Shown here one piece after another: positions 17,073 through 25,871 of a stretch of DNA of 34,503 nucleotides (the stretch's first letter is position 1; each line of letters starts with the position of its first letter). The stretch is from CAYLJJ01 sp964384025 (GTDB lineage: Bacteria; Myxococcota_A; Bradymonadia; UBA7976; UBA1532): positions 1 through 34,503 of the forward strand of contig CAYLJJ010000078.1 in assembly GCA_964384025.1 (NCBI GenBank), read 5' to 3'. The notes beneath the pieces are model-generated. The model searched no databases and was not told where the DNA came from. It saw nothing but the letters and a program-made list of their open reading frames with translations. The position numbers were made by a program, and so were the translations under genes.

Positions 17073-17184
17073 CCCGATCCCGCTTGAAAGCTCCATGGGG
17101 GAGCTGAGAGTGTCGACCTCAGGCTCTGACCCAAGCGCCTTGGCAACAGGACGCTTGGGTCAGGAACCGAGGCGAGAGATCGGG
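17073..17184 (+). promoter_or_regulatory. Structured pnp leader, possible RNase III/PNPase autocontrol element
   Basis: Outer arms CCCGATC (17073-17079) and GATCGGG (17178-17184) enclose hairpin AGCTCC/GGAGCT (17089-17105) and a long hairpin TGACCCAAGCG (17127-17137) / CGCTTGGGTCA (17152-17162). In E. coli the pnp leader is cut by RNase III within a stem and PNPase represses its own message. A similar role here is inference from position and folding. Confidence 0.55.
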
Positions 17185-17218
17185 AGCAACGCGGCGCTGT
17201 CCGCTGGAGTTGTTTCAT

Positions 17219-19324
17219 ATGTCTAAGATGACTTTGAGTGTTCCTTTTGGTGAGATGGAGATCAGCCTAGAGACTGGGCGTATCGCCCGTCAGGCTGGAG
17301 GCTCTGTCTTAGTGACCATGGGGGAGACCGTGGTCCTCGTTACCTGTACAGGCAGCAAGCACGCCCGCACCGGGGTCAATTTTCTGCCCCTGAGCTGCGA
17401 TTATCTGGAGAAGGGCTACGCTGCGGGCAAGATCCCTGGTGGCTACTTCAAGCGTGAGGGCCGTCCCGCCACCTGGGAGGTGCTCAAGGCTCGGTTGATC
17501 GATCGTCCCATGCGTCCCCTCTTTCCCAAGAACTGGCGCAAAGAGATTCAGATCATCGCTACGGTCCTCTCCTTTGATAAAGAGAATGATGCAGGCATCT
17601 GCGCTATGGTGGGAGCCTCTGCCGCCGCCTCTCTCAGCGACATCCCTTTTGAGGGTCCCATCGCCGCTTGTACTGTGAGCCTCATTGATGGGGCCTATGT
17701 GGTCAACCCCCCCTTCAGCCGGCAAGAGGATGCTGATCTTAACCTCATCGTTTCTGCCAGCGCTGACGCTGTGTTGATGGTGGAAGGGGAAGCTCAAGAG
17801 GTCTCTGAGGCTCAGATGCTTGAGGCGATCATCACCGCTCAGGCGGCGATCCAGCCGGTCATCATCGCTCAGCAAAAGATGGTCGCCAAGCTGGGTAAGG
17901 CTAAGCAGACGGTTGAACCTCCACAGATCGACGCAGAACTCTTCTACAAGGTGATCGATCTCGGCATCGATGATCTGGCTGAAGCGCTGATGATCCCTGC
18001 TAAGAAGGCGCGAGGTGAGGCCCTCTCGGGGGCCAAAGATCGAGTCGTCGAGGGGATGCTTGAGCAAGATCCCACGCTGGAGGAGCGTGAGGATGAGATC
18101 AGGGGTTATCTTAATGATCTCCAGCGAGACATCGTTCGCAACCAGGTAGTGGAAGAGGGTTATCGTATCGATGGTCGCCGCAACGATGAGGTGCGACCCA
18201 TTCAATGTGAAGTAGGGCTCCTGCCTCGCACCCACGGCTCCGCTCTCTTCACCCGTGGAGAGACTCAAGCTCTCGCCACCGTCACCTTGGGGACACGTAG
18301 AGATGAGCAGCGCATCGACAATCTACACGGCGATGTCTTTAAGCGCTTTATGCTCCACTACAACTTCCCCCCCTACTGCGTCGGTGAAGCTCGCTTCCTT
18401 CGTGGCACCAGTCGAAGGGAGATCGGCCATGGGACCCTCGCTAAGCGCGGTGTCAGCCCGATCCTCCCTGAACATGAAGAGTTCAGTTATACGATCCGCG
18501 TCGTCAGTGAGGTGACTGAGTCCAACGGCTCCTCCTCAATGGCCACGGTTTGCGCTTCCTCAATGGCGCTGATGCAGGCGGGTGTTCCTGTGGTCAAGGA
18601 TGTTGCGGGCATCGCTATGGGGCTGATCAAGGAGGAGGAGGGGATCGCGATCCTCTCCGATATCCTGGGTGATGAAGATCACCTGGGCGATATGGATTTC
18701 AAGGTGGTGGGCACGGAGGATGGCATCACCGCGCTCCAGATGGATATCAAGGTCAAGGGCTTAAGCCAAGAGATCTTGAGTCAAGCGCTGAATCAAGCTC
18801 GTGATGGTCGCCTGCATATCCTTGGAGAGATGCGTAAGGCGATCAGCACTCCTGCCGCTGAGATGTCTCTCCATGCTCCGCGCATCATCACCACCCAGAT
18901 CAACCCTGACCGTATCCGCGACATCATCGGCCCTGGAGGTAAGACCATTCGAGGGATCACCGAACAGACTGGCTGTGTCGTTGATGTAGACGACACCGGC
19001 AAGGTGATCGTCTCCAGCCCCAATATCGAAGCAGCCCAGCGCGCTCTGAAGCTGATCGAAGCCCTCACAGAGGAGGCTCAGGTGGGCCGCGTCTATATGG
19101 GCACCGTTCGCAAGATCCTTGAGTTTGGTGCCTTTATCGAGATCCTCCCCGGTACCGATGGCCTCTGCCACATCTCTGAGTTGGCTGAAGGTCGTGTAGA
19201 GCGCGTAGAGGATATCTTGGAGGAGGGGCAAGAGGTAGCAGTCAAGTGCATCGGCGTTGATCGCCAAGGCAAGATCCGCCTCTCCCGCCGTGAGGCCCTC
19301 AAGAGTGGTGACCTCAAGCTCTGA
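17219..19324 (+). CDS. pnp: Polyribonucleotide nucleotidyltransferase (PNPase)
   Basis: 701 residues from ATG 17219 (GGAG lies upstream); a TTG nine bases earlier is in frame but not needed. Domains in order: first RNase PH-like core (residues 1-215), an alpha-helical linker, second RNase PH core with family blocks YRIDGRRNDEVRPI, FMLHYNFPPYCVGE and SNGSSSMATVCASSMALM, then a KH domain (IRDIIGPGGKTIRGI) and an S1 domain (GTVRKILEFGAFIEILPGTDGLCHISEL). PNPase is the phosphorolytic 3'-5' exoribonuclease and a partner in the degradosome. It follows rpsO in the common order but after two terminators and its own structured leader, so it probably has a separate promoter. It converges with phaJ with 19 bp between stops. 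Confidence 0.98.
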   Translation: MSKMTLSVPFGEMEISLETGRIARQAGGSVLVTMGETVVLVTCTGSKHARTGVNFLPLSCDYLEKGYAAGKIPGGYFKREGRPATWEVLKARLIDRPMRPLFPKNWRKEIQIIATVLSFDKENDAGICAMVGASAAASLSDIPFEGPIAACTVSLIDGAYVVNPPFSRQEDADLNLIVSASADAVLMVEGEAQEVSEAQMLEAIITAQAAIQPVIIAQQKMVAKLGKAKQTVEPPQIDAELFYKVIDLGIDDLAEALMIPAKKARGEALSGAKDRVVEGMLEQDPTLEEREDEIRGYLNDLQRDIVRNQVVEEGYRIDGRRNDEVRPIQCEVGLLPRTHGSALFTRGETQALATVTLGTRRDEQRIDNLHGDVFKRFMLHYNFPPYCVGEARFLRGTSRREIGHGTLAKRGVSPILPEHEEFSYTIRVVSEVTESNGSSSMATVCASSMALMQAGVPVVKDVAGIAMGLIKEEEGIAILSDILGDEDHLGDMDFKVVGTEDGITALQMDIKVKGLSQEILSQALNQARDGRLHILGEMRKAISTPAAEMSLHAPRIITTQINPDRIRDIIGPGGKTIRGITEQTGCVVDVDDTGKVIVSSPNIEAAQRALKLIEALTEEAQVGRVYMGTVRKILEFGAFIEILPGTDGLCHISELAEGRVERVEDILEEGQEVAVKCIGVDRQGKIRLSRREALKSGDLKL

Positions 19325-19343
19325 ATCTCGGCTCTCTAAAGCG

Positions 19344-19775
19344 TCAGCTCACTGAGCGCGGCTTGGGTGGGCTGATGAGGGCCTCCCCAGCGAGGACGAT
19401 CAGGCCCTCTTGATTTTCGCAGATCGTCTCTAGCTTGGCGCGGTTGCGCTCAGGATCCAACTCAAGGACAGTCACCCGCGCTGTGATCGTGTCACCGATA
19501 TACACAGGGGCTTTAAAGCGCAGATCCTGTTTGACGTAGATGGTGCCTGGTCCAGGCAATCTGTTGCCGATAACCGCCGAGATCAGGCCACCAAGAAGCA
19601 TCCCATGGACGATGCGTTTCTTGAAAAAGGTCTTTGAGGCATAGATCTCGTCGATGTGAGCAGGGTTGAGATCGCCTGTGACCCCCGCAAAGAGATAGAC
19701 ATCTGACTCGCTGAGGGTCTTAGAAAAGGCAGCGCTCTCTCCCAGCTTTAACTCTGTTATGTTCTTGCCGATCAT
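19344..19775 (-). CDS. phaJ: MaoC-type (R)-specific enoyl-CoA hydratase
   Basis: 143 residues, typical for PhaJ. The hydratase 2 motif GVTGDLNPAHID carries the catalytic Asp and His; VHGMLLGGLISAVIGNRLPGPGTIYVKQDLRFKAPVYIGDTI is the conserved hot-dog-fold core, written here as position guide around residues 58-98. PhaJ hydrates trans-2-enoyl-CoA from fatty-acid oxidation to (R)-3-hydroxyacyl-CoA, the monomer used by PHA synthase. The start lies one base after the acyl-CoA ligase stop, with GGAGG inside the ligase end. It is the last gene of the eight-gene minus-strand string. Its place there implies that PHA monomers come from fatty acids. Confidence 0.92.
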   Translation of the reverse strand: MIGKNITELKLGESAAFSKTLSESDVYLFAGVTGDLNPAHIDEIYASKTFFKKRIVHGMLLGGLISAVIGNRLPGPGTIYVKQDLRFKAPVYIGDTITARVTVLELDPERNRAKLETICENQEGLIVLAGEALISPPKPRSVS

Positions 19776-19776
19776 C

Positions 19777-21297
19777 TTAAACCTCCGATTTTAAGAGCTT
19801 CTGTAGCTCGCTGTTGAGAACCTTACCTGCCGCGCTGCGTGGCAAAATAGGCAGGAAGTAAAAGTCGCGGGGTCGCTTAAAGCGCGCAAGACGGCTCTTC
19901 AAGAAGGCCTCAAGATCTCCAGCGCTCAAGCTCTGTTGAGGCCACTTAACCACGAAGGCGGCGGGGCGCTGTCCCCAGCGCTCATCCTCAACGCCCAAGA
20001 CAGCGCACTCGATGACCGCAGGGTGTTCAGTGATCGCGTTGACGATCTCAGCAGGGTAGATGTTTTCACCGCCGCTGATGATCATTTGGCGCTGGCGTCC
20101 ATAGAGATAGAGGTAGCCCTCTGCGTCGATCATGCCCACATCGCCGGTACGCAACCAGCCTCCCCTAAGCGCCTCAGCGGTCGCCTCAGGTCGGTTCCAG
20201 TAGCCCAGCATTACGTTGGGGCCACGGACGATCACCTCACCGCGCTCCCCCAACGCGCAATCAATATCACCCTCCTTGATCACGCGCAGCTCTGTGTGAT
20301 GACAGGCGCGGCCCACTGAGCCCGGTTTGTTGTAGGCATCTTGAGGCTCCATCCCTGTCACACCAGGCGCTGCCTCGGTCAGACCATAGCCCTGGCGGAA
20401 GGGGATTCCACGCGCCTCATAGAGCTTGATCGTATGCATCGGTAAGGGGGCGCCGCCGCTGGTGAAGGCAACGATCTTGGAGAGATCTGCGGTGTGGAAC
20501 TCAGGCGTAGCTGCCAAGGCGAGGAAGATCGCGGGGACACCCAACATCCCCTGAATCTCATGCTCTACAAACAAGCGGATCGTCTCTTTGGGATCAAACT
20601 GTCGCTGGATGATCGTGGTGCCGCCGATGAAGAGCAACGGAGTGACCGATCCGTTGAGCCCGCCGATATGAAAAAAGGGCAGGACAGCGAGGCCGATGGC
20701 GCCAGGGAGCAGCCCCAGGTTGAGCGCGTTGATCACCTGCCAGAAGGTGTTGCCGTGACTCAGCATCACCCCCTTGGGTAAGCCTGTCGTCCCCGCTGTA
20801 TAGATGATGAGGTGTGGAGTCTCCTCTCTGATCGCTTGGCTTGGTGCAGGCGCAATAGCCTCTGCTCTCTGGATCAGCCGCTCATAGTCAGGGCCGATCT
20901 CGATGAGCCGCGTCTTAGGGATCTCCTCACGCTGGACCTTCTCCATCAAGGCGCTGAGCGTAGGATCAAAGAGGAGAAGTGAAGGGCTGCTGTCTCGGAG
21001 CATAAAGGCCAGCTCGCGGGGAGCAAGGCGGAAGTTGAGAGGCACCGCCATCGCCCCCAGCCTCGCGGTGGCGAAGATGATCTCGACATACTCGCAGCTG
21101 TTGAGTGAGAGGAGCGCGACGCGATCGCCAAAGCCAACACCAAGGGCGCTGAGCGCGTTGGCGAGGCGCTCGATCCGCTCAGCCAGCTCACGATAGCTTC
21201 GGGTGGTCTCTCCTTCTTGGAGCGCCAACTGCTCCGGGCGCCACCGCGCCTGCATGCTGGGCCAGCGGCTGATATCAAAGCGATGCTGTGTATTCAT
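19777..21297 (-). CDS. Acyl-CoA ligase (ANL superfamily, fatty-acid activating)
   Basis: 506 residues. The ATP/AMP-binding motif YTAGTTGLPKGVMLSHGN lies near residues 171-188, the YGLTEA motif near 310 and the hinge and C-terminal-domain blocks LRTGDVGMIDAEGYLYLYGR and ISGGENIYPAEI near 385-420, all in the usual order. The catalytic Lys region near the C-terminus reads LPRSAAGKVLNSEL. The enzyme activates a carboxylic acid, probably a medium- or long-chain fatty acid, to its CoA thioester through an acyl-AMP. It overlaps phaC by 4 bp (ATGA) and is followed at one base by phaJ. Together they would turn free fatty acids into PHA precursors. Confidence 0.93.
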   Translation of the reverse strand: MNTQHRFDISRWPSMQARWRPEQLALQEGETTRSYRELAERIERLANALSALGVGFGDRVALLSLNSCEYVEIIFATARLGAMAVPLNFRLAPRELAFMLRDSSPSLLLFDPTLSALMEKVQREEIPKTRLIEIGPDYERLIQRAEAIAPAPSQAIREETPHLIIYTAGTTGLPKGVMLSHGNTFWQVINALNLGLLPGAIGLAVLPFFHIGGLNGSVTPLLFIGGTTIIQRQFDPKETIRLFVEHEIQGMLGVPAIFLALAATPEFHTADLSKIVAFTSGGAPLPMHTIKLYEARGIPFRQGYGLTEAAPGVTGMEPQDAYNKPGSVGRACHHTELRVIKEGDIDCALGERGEVIVRGPNVMLGYWNRPEATAEALRGGWLRTGDVGMIDAEGYLYLYGRQRQMIISGGENIYPAEIVNAITEHPAVIECAVLGVEDERWGQRPAAFVVKWPQQSLSAGDLEAFLKSRLARFKRPRDFYFLPILPRSAAGKVLNSELQKLLKSEV

Positions 21298-22343
21298 GAG
21301 GGGCTCTCTTTGCAGAACTCAATGATGGCGGCGTAGGTCTGGAGTCGCAGCGGGCTGGCGAGGATGAGGGTGATATGCCCCATCGGCGAGATAAATTCGC
21401 GGATCCTGTCGATCTTCTGAGTGAGGGCCTCGCTGGCTGGAGTGGGGACGATATGATCGCCAGCAGCGCGTATATTGAAAACCGGACAATCGATCTCTTT
21501 CAACTGGGCGGCGTGGCCATCGATGATCCAGGCCCCCTCCCAAAGCAGGTTCTCCTGATAGAGATCTCGCGTGATGCCCACAAGCGCACCACAGGCAACG
21601 GGGAGATGATCACTGGTCCAAAGATCGAGGGCTTGATAGATCCGCACAAACTCAGCGTTCTCGATCATCTGAAAGAGCAGGCGGTGGCGTGAGAGCAGCG
21701 CGCGCGGATCCAAAAGCGGGAAGGCGCCATAGGTGATCGCGTTGGGGATCACCCCTGGATAGGTGGCGGCGATCTTGTCGATGTCGATGACATCTCGGCG
21801 GCTCCAAGTGCCCAGGACGCTCTCTTGGGAGAAGTCCACAGGGGTCGTCAGGGTGATCAATCGTCCGACCTGCTTGGGATAGCGCGCAGCGTAGGCCAAG
21901 CTGAAGGTGCCGCCGAGGCACTGCCCTAAGAGCGTGAGCTGCTGAACTCCCGCATCCCGACAAACACACTGCACCGCGCGCTGGATAAAGCCTGAGATGT
22001 AATTGGAGAGCGGGATCGAGCCCATGCCATCATGAGCATCACGCCAGGCCAAAAGGTAGACCCTGAGCCCCGCCTCGGTCAGGGCTTGAACCAAACTGTG
22101 ACCTTCAAGCAGATCGAGAACATACCAACGATTGATGATCGAGGGGATGATCAGGACAGGAGGCTGCTCTCCCTCTTTAGATCCGAAGGCCAGGAGCTGA
22201 AAGGCGCTCTCATCATGGAGCAGCCGCGCAGGGCTTGGCTGAATGCCCAGATCTGCGCGCAGCTTCAAGAGGTTTCGGTGGCTGAGCTTAGGCGCCTCTT
22301 TGAGCACCCCAACGAAGCGCTTCGTGCGCTCCCAAAAGTTCAT
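21294..22343 (-). CDS. phaC: Class III-like PHA synthase subunit PhaC (copy 1)
   Basis: 349 residues, matching class III PhaC length (about 350) and much shorter than class I/II. The synthase lipase-like box is GQCLGG with Cys142 as nucleophile. The catalytic Asp lies in RAAGDHIVPT and the His in SPMGHITLI. INRWYVLDL near residue 70 is a conserved PhaC segment. The enzyme polymerises (R)-3-hydroxyacyl-CoA to polyester on the granule surface. It overlaps the PhaE-like gene upstream and the acyl-CoA ligase downstream by 4 bp each. A second PhaC lies at 30905-31963; the two are clearly diverged. A related carboxyl-hydrolase role is less likely because of the Cys nucleophile. Confidence 0.9.
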   Translation of the reverse strand: MNFWERTKRFVGVLKEAPKLSHRNLLKLRADLGIQPSPARLLHDESAFQLLAFGSKEGEQPPVLIIPSIINRWYVLDLLEGHSLVQALTEAGLRVYLLAWRDAHDGMGSIPLSNYISGFIQRAVQCVCRDAGVQQLTLLGQCLGGTFSLAYAARYPKQVGRLITLTTPVDFSQESVLGTWSRRDVIDIDKIAATYPGVIPNAITYGAFPLLDPRALLSRHRLLFQMIENAEFVRIYQALDLWTSDHLPVACGALVGITRDLYQENLLWEGAWIIDGHAAQLKEIDCPVFNIRAAGDHIVPTPASEALTQKIDRIREFISPMGHITLILASPLRLQTYAAIIEFCKESPS

Positions 22344-22618
22344 TCTCCCTCCTCCTGGCGAGCCTCTAGCTCAGCGAGGCGCTCCTCAATCCGCGTGAGA
22401 ATCTCCAGGTTGCTCTGCATCTGAGAGGCGCTGGGGAGGCCCCAGAAAGCTGCAGCGCGCCCGCCGAGGCTCTGCGCCAGATGCCTAGCCCACATTCCCG
22501 CCTCTACCAATGACATCGCCGCGCCTAAGAACCTGGGCTCTTGCAGCGCGCGGCTCATCTGTGCCGCTGTATGCTCTTCGACGCGCTCGATCATCTTGAG
22601 GAAGCTTGGCCTCTTCAT
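22340..22618 (-). CDS. Small PhaE-like PHA synthase partner subunit (copy 1)
   Basis: 92 residues from ATG 22618, which has GAGGAG directly upstream; another ATG at 22630 overlaps the preceding stop as ATGA. The chain is helical, with an AMSLVEAGMWARHLAQSLGG helix then FWGLPSASQM and a C-terminal coiled coil (ILTRIEERLAELEARQ). This LPS-then-coiled-coil ending resembles the C-terminus of class III PhaE subunits, though the protein is far shorter than usual PhaE (300-400 residues). It overlaps phaC by 4 bp, which supports a complex with it. The family assignment is by pattern only. Confidence 0.65.
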   Translation of the reverse strand: MKRPSFLKMIERVEEHTAAQMSRALQEPRFLGAAMSLVEAGMWARHLAQSLGGRAAAFWGLPSASQMQSNLEILTRIEERLAELEARQEEGE

Positions 22619-22626
22619 CTCTCTCC

Positions 22627-23415
22627 TCATCTCGGGTACCAGACCACCCACCAGGGACCATTGGGCTCTGTTCGGCGCGCTACGGTGCCTAAACACTCAT
22701 GGATCAAATAGGTCTCATGAAGGATCCAAGGCTCTTGATCTCGCAACTGCCGAGACAGCCGAAGAGAGAGAGCCAGGATACCGCCGATCTTCATAGCGGG
22801 GAGCGCTAAGCTGCCTCCGCCCACTACAGCGATCTCATAGTGATCCACGATTCCCGCACTGGCGAGATCATTGCCTTTCCAAAAGCTGCCTTCACCTGGT
22901 CTCGCAGAAGCGCTCCAAGCGCTCTGGAGATCCATCGGGAAGCGCAAAAATGGGATCGGGGTATCATAGAGAAAGAGCTGCTCCTCAGGCTCCACCGAGG
23001 CGATCCCCAGGATCTCCAAAGCTCTCTCTGTTGGATTTAGAAGGAGATGAGTCTCGGCGCTGCCCGCCTCAGCGAAGCCCAAGATCAAGGCGTTGGGGAC
23101 GGTGCTTGCGAACCAAAGCCCCTCGACACGCTGGGTCTGCACTTCACTGAAATGGTCAAAATCCACCCGACTGAAATCCCAGAGCCCTTGGCCAGCGGCG
23201 AGATCACCTGTTGGGTTCAAGATCTCATCGGGCTTCTGAACGACATAGCGAACGCTGAGCCCTGGCGTGAAGTGCAACTCACCAGGACTGACCACCCCAT
23301 CGATCTGCTCACAGGCCACCACTGGGGGTTCTCCCTCGATGTTCAACGCAGCCTCAGGGGTACCCTCGCCGCAAGCAAGGAGGAGAGAAAGAGGGAGGAG
23401 ATGATAGGCGCGCAT
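22627..23415 (-). CDS. Lipoprotein with one copy of a ~220-residue repeat domain
   Basis: 262 residues from ATG 23415, giving a lipoprotein signal with Cys15 (LLLAC). The mature part is one copy of the domain found three times in the protein at 25872-28460. Shared marks are the N-terminal C-x(2-3)-DG-x-[IV]-x(3)-E element, an EGxWF segment (EGLWFAS), Y-[DE]-x-P-x(5)-FP-x(6)-W (YDTPIPFLRFP...AW) and the closing ECxGxVxR (ECLGTVARR). No known fold is recognised. TGATG links it to the barrel gene upstream and it lies 8 bp before the PhaE-like gene. It is probably at the periplasmic or outer surface and acts with the barrel (inference). Confidence 0.8.
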   Translation of the reverse strand: MRAYHLLPLSLLLACGEGTPEAALNIEGEPPVVACEQIDGVVSPGELHFTPGLSVRYVVQKPDEILNPTGDLAAGQGLWDFSRVDFDHFSEVQTQRVEGLWFASTVPNALILGFAEAGSAETHLLLNPTERALEILGIASVEPEEQLFLYDTPIPFLRFPMDLQSAWSASARPGEGSFWKGNDLASAGIVDHYEIAVVGGGSLALPAMKIGGILALSLRLSRQLRDQEPWILHETYLIHECLGTVARRTEPNGPWWVVWYPR

Positions 23416-24968
23416 CAAAACAGGACCCCCATCAAAGCGTGCAGTCGCCATGCGCCCTCAGCCTCAAGCCCCAGCGCGGAGTTGTCGAGACCCGCTAGGG
23501 GCAGCAGGTAGCCATATTCCAAGCTGCTCACGAAGCGATCAGGGCTCTGATAGTGCAGGTGTAGATCCATCTCTAAGCCCAGATCCAGCTCCTGACCCGG
23601 AGGCGTCTTCGCCTCCAGGGCGCGGGACCAGATCATCACAGCTTCAAAGCTGAACCCCTCCAGCGGCCCCAGGCTAAGCTTAGGGCGAAGATAGAGTGCA
23701 TCGGTGACAGTGCCCACCAGGGTTCGCCAGAGGATCAGGTCCACACGATAGTCGGGATGAAAGCGGAAGTTGTCTACGCGGAGGTCATCAGGCAGGGCTA
23801 TCTGGGGTCCATCCATATCACCAGGGCGGCTGATCGCTCGTTCGCGACCAGGGCGTGCACCAAAACCTGGAGCTTCATCACCTGAAGCCAAGCCGATCTC
23901 TAGAGAGATCGCGCTGGAGGGAGAGAGCCTATAGGTATCGCGGAGCACCCCCCCATATTGAAGCGCCTCAACCTGCGCAGTGGAGAGCCCTGGGATCAGC
24001 GAAGCATCTGAGAGCGTGGCCTGCATCACGGCCCCCTCAAACTCCAGCCTGTTGTGCTTTGTCTCGAAGATCAGGAAGAGATCAAAGAGGTGAGCTGAGA
24101 ACCCACGCTCAATCGCCCGCTCGCCGCTCATTTGAGGATCATCCAGCTTCTGCCAACGGTGGGTATAGAGGAGCCCATAGTCGAGCAGAGGGCGATCGTC
24201 CCTAAGCTTGATCCTGCGCAAGGGGGCGGTGTTAACGGAGAGCAGCGCCAGCGATAAGGAGCGCACATCATCGCTGGGATCCGCATCGATCTCCTGCCCA
24301 ATTCCACCCCAGGGAGAGAGCGTTGGCCCGCTGGAGGCCAGCTCATAGGAGATCCCCAAAATATGCTCAAAGAGAGGGCTGGCGAGGGCGATGGAGTCCA
24401 CGGTGTTGCCTTGATCGCTGTCAAGATGATCACCTGAGTGGGCCAAGATCCCCAGGCCCCAGTGGACACCCATCCGCCCCGCCGTCAGCAGGCCCACAGG
24501 CGTACCGATCTCAGCCCAGGCGCGAGTCGCCCGCACGGAGTCTTGAGGCGGCTGCTGCCCCGTTGAGGCTGCGTTCATGCCCGAGAAGGCGTTGTCGGCG
24601 CTGGGGTTTGAGCCCAGGACTTGGCGATCAAGGAGATCTATCGTCGCTCGAACGTTGACCTCCCAGCCCACTTGAATATGAGGCTCTAGGCGCAGCCGTA
24701 GATCTGCTGATCTGAGCTGATCGCCCTCGCGTGGATCATAGGCGGGCAGCGGAAAGAGGGTCTCTCCTGTCGAGGGTGTGGGGCCACGGTTGAGATCGAG
24801 GTTCTCAAAGATATCACCACGCAGCCGAAAGTAGCCCCCCCAACTCACGCGGGGGGCTTGAGCTGGATCCTCTGACCGAAAGGGATCACGTAGAGCGCCA
24901 AGTCCCCAGGGATCCTCAGCCAGAGCCAAAGTTGGGAGGAGGAAGAGCAGGCTCAGTAGTTTTTTCAT
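23415..24968 (-). CDS. Outer-membrane beta-barrel (porin-like) protein
   Basis: 517 residues. A classic signal peptide ends at ALA (residue 17). The mature chain is made of alternating amphipathic strands (WGGYFRLRGDIFENL, DLRLRLEPHIQVGWEVNVRATIDL, LSLGPLEGFSFEAVMIWSRAL, VSSLEYGYLL) and ends in an aromatic residue (GVLF), the usual barrel C-terminus. It resembles the uncharacterised TIGR04551-like myxobacterial outer-membrane proteins, from memory. It overlaps the hydrolase gene by 4 bp and the downstream lipoprotein by 1 bp, so it belongs to the PHA-linked operon. A transport channel for hydrophobic acyl compounds, in the manner of FadL, is a hypothesis from context; FadL motifs were not seen. 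Confidence 0.82.
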   Translation of the reverse strand: MKKLLSLLFLLPTLALAEDPWGLGALRDPFRSEDPAQAPRVSWGGYFRLRGDIFENLDLNRGPTPSTGETLFPLPAYDPREGDQLRSADLRLRLEPHIQVGWEVNVRATIDLLDRQVLGSNPSADNAFSGMNAASTGQQPPQDSVRATRAWAEIGTPVGLLTAGRMGVHWGLGILAHSGDHLDSDQGNTVDSIALASPLFEHILGISYELASSGPTLSPWGGIGQEIDADPSDDVRSLSLALLSVNTAPLRRIKLRDDRPLLDYGLLYTHRWQKLDDPQMSGERAIERGFSAHLFDLFLIFETKHNRLEFEGAVMQATLSDASLIPGLSTAQVEALQYGGVLRDTYRLSPSSAISLEIGLASGDEAPGFGARPGRERAISRPGDMDGPQIALPDDLRVDNFRFHPDYRVDLILWRTLVGTVTDALYLRPKLSLGPLEGFSFEAVMIWSRALEAKTPPGQELDLGLEMDLHLHYQSPDRFVSSLEYGYLLPLAGLDNSALGLEAEGAWRLHALMGVLF

Positions 24969-25867
24969 TTGAGGAAAGCTCGCAGCAGCTCGTGGTAACT
25001 GCCCGCCCGTTCCAACATCACCGCGTGGCCTGCGCGTGTGAGGATCTTAAGTTGAGCGCGTGGCAGATCAGCGGCGAGGCGCGCTCCGAAGTGAGGGTCA
25101 GAGACTCGATCGCTGGCGCCCCAGACGAGGAGCGTCTGCTGTTTGACTTCATGATGCTTGGCGCTGAGGGTATCAAGATGCATCCCACGCGCGACCGCTA
25201 AGGCCGCCGCGTCTACGCCAGGAGTAGCTTGAAATGTGCGTAGATAGTCAAGGCCCCGAGCGGAGATATGACGCTCAGGCTCCAGATAGCTCCAGGTGTA
25301 GCGTGTCTCCAACTGCTGGTCATAGAACAGCCAGAACAGAGCTTCACCCAGCCAAGGGTACTGAGACCAACGCAGGAAGCCATCAGCTTGCTCGGGGTAG
25401 ATGAAGGCTGAGGTTAAGACGAGCTGATCGACACGGCTTGGATAACGCCTCGCCAGATCCAAGGCCACAGAGCAGCCCCAAGAGTGAGCAACGATATGAG
25501 CCCTCTCCACGCCCATCTTCTCCATAAAGGCGATGACCAGATCTGCCTGCGCCTCACTGGAGTAGTCACCAGCGGCCTTATCGGTCAAGCCAAAGCCCTT
25601 GAGATCAAGGGAGAGCGTACGGAAACGATCGGAGAGCGCCGGTTGGAGATGCAGCCAACTGACGAGGCCGCCTGCATAGCCATGGATCATCACCACCACA
25701 CCCTGGGCCTTGCCTTGAGCGGGGAGGTCGCGGTAGTGAACCCGCACTCCGTCGATCTCCACATAGCCAAAGGGCTTGAGCGCCGAATCAAAGCGCTTGG
25801 TTTGGAACTCCAGGCAGCCTCCAAAACAGAGGCTGTGGATGAGCAAGAAGAAAGCGGCTCGGCTCAT
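24965..25867 (-). CDS. Alpha/beta-hydrolase lipoprotein (lipase/esterase-like)
   Basis: 300 residues from ATG 25867, giving a lipoprotein signal with Cys18 (CFGGC); the longer frame to 25966 overlaps the upstream gene and would bury it. The fold markers are the oxyanion HGYAGG (residues 62-67), the nucleophile elbow AHSWGCS with Ser129, the acid in WGASDRVSD and the catalytic His in RAGHAVMLE. Substrates of this broad family include esters, lactones and lipids. As a membrane-anchored envelope enzyme in a PHA operon it may cleave extracellular polyester, triglyceride or oligomer to acids for the acyl-CoA ligase (inference). It follows the three-repeat lipoprotein by 4 bp and overlaps the barrel gene by 4 bp. 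Confidence 0.88.
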   Translation of the reverse strand: MSRAAFFLLIHSLCFGGCLEFQTKRFDSALKPFGYVEIDGVRVHYRDLPAQGKAQGVVVMIHGYAGGLVSWLHLQPALSDRFRTLSLDLKGFGLTDKAAGDYSSEAQADLVIAFMEKMGVERAHIVAHSWGCSVALDLARRYPSRVDQLVLTSAFIYPEQADGFLRWSQYPWLGEALFWLFYDQQLETRYTWSYLEPERHISARGLDYLRTFQATPGVDAAALAVARGMHLDTLSAKHHEVKQQTLLVWGASDRVSDPHFGARLAADLPRAQLKILTRAGHAVMLERAGSYHELLRAFLK

Positions 25868-25871
25868 AGGG

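Noticed and set aside
17309..18268. 319-codon minus-strand open frame opposite pnp
   Set aside because: Shadow of the unmistakable PNPase coding sequence.
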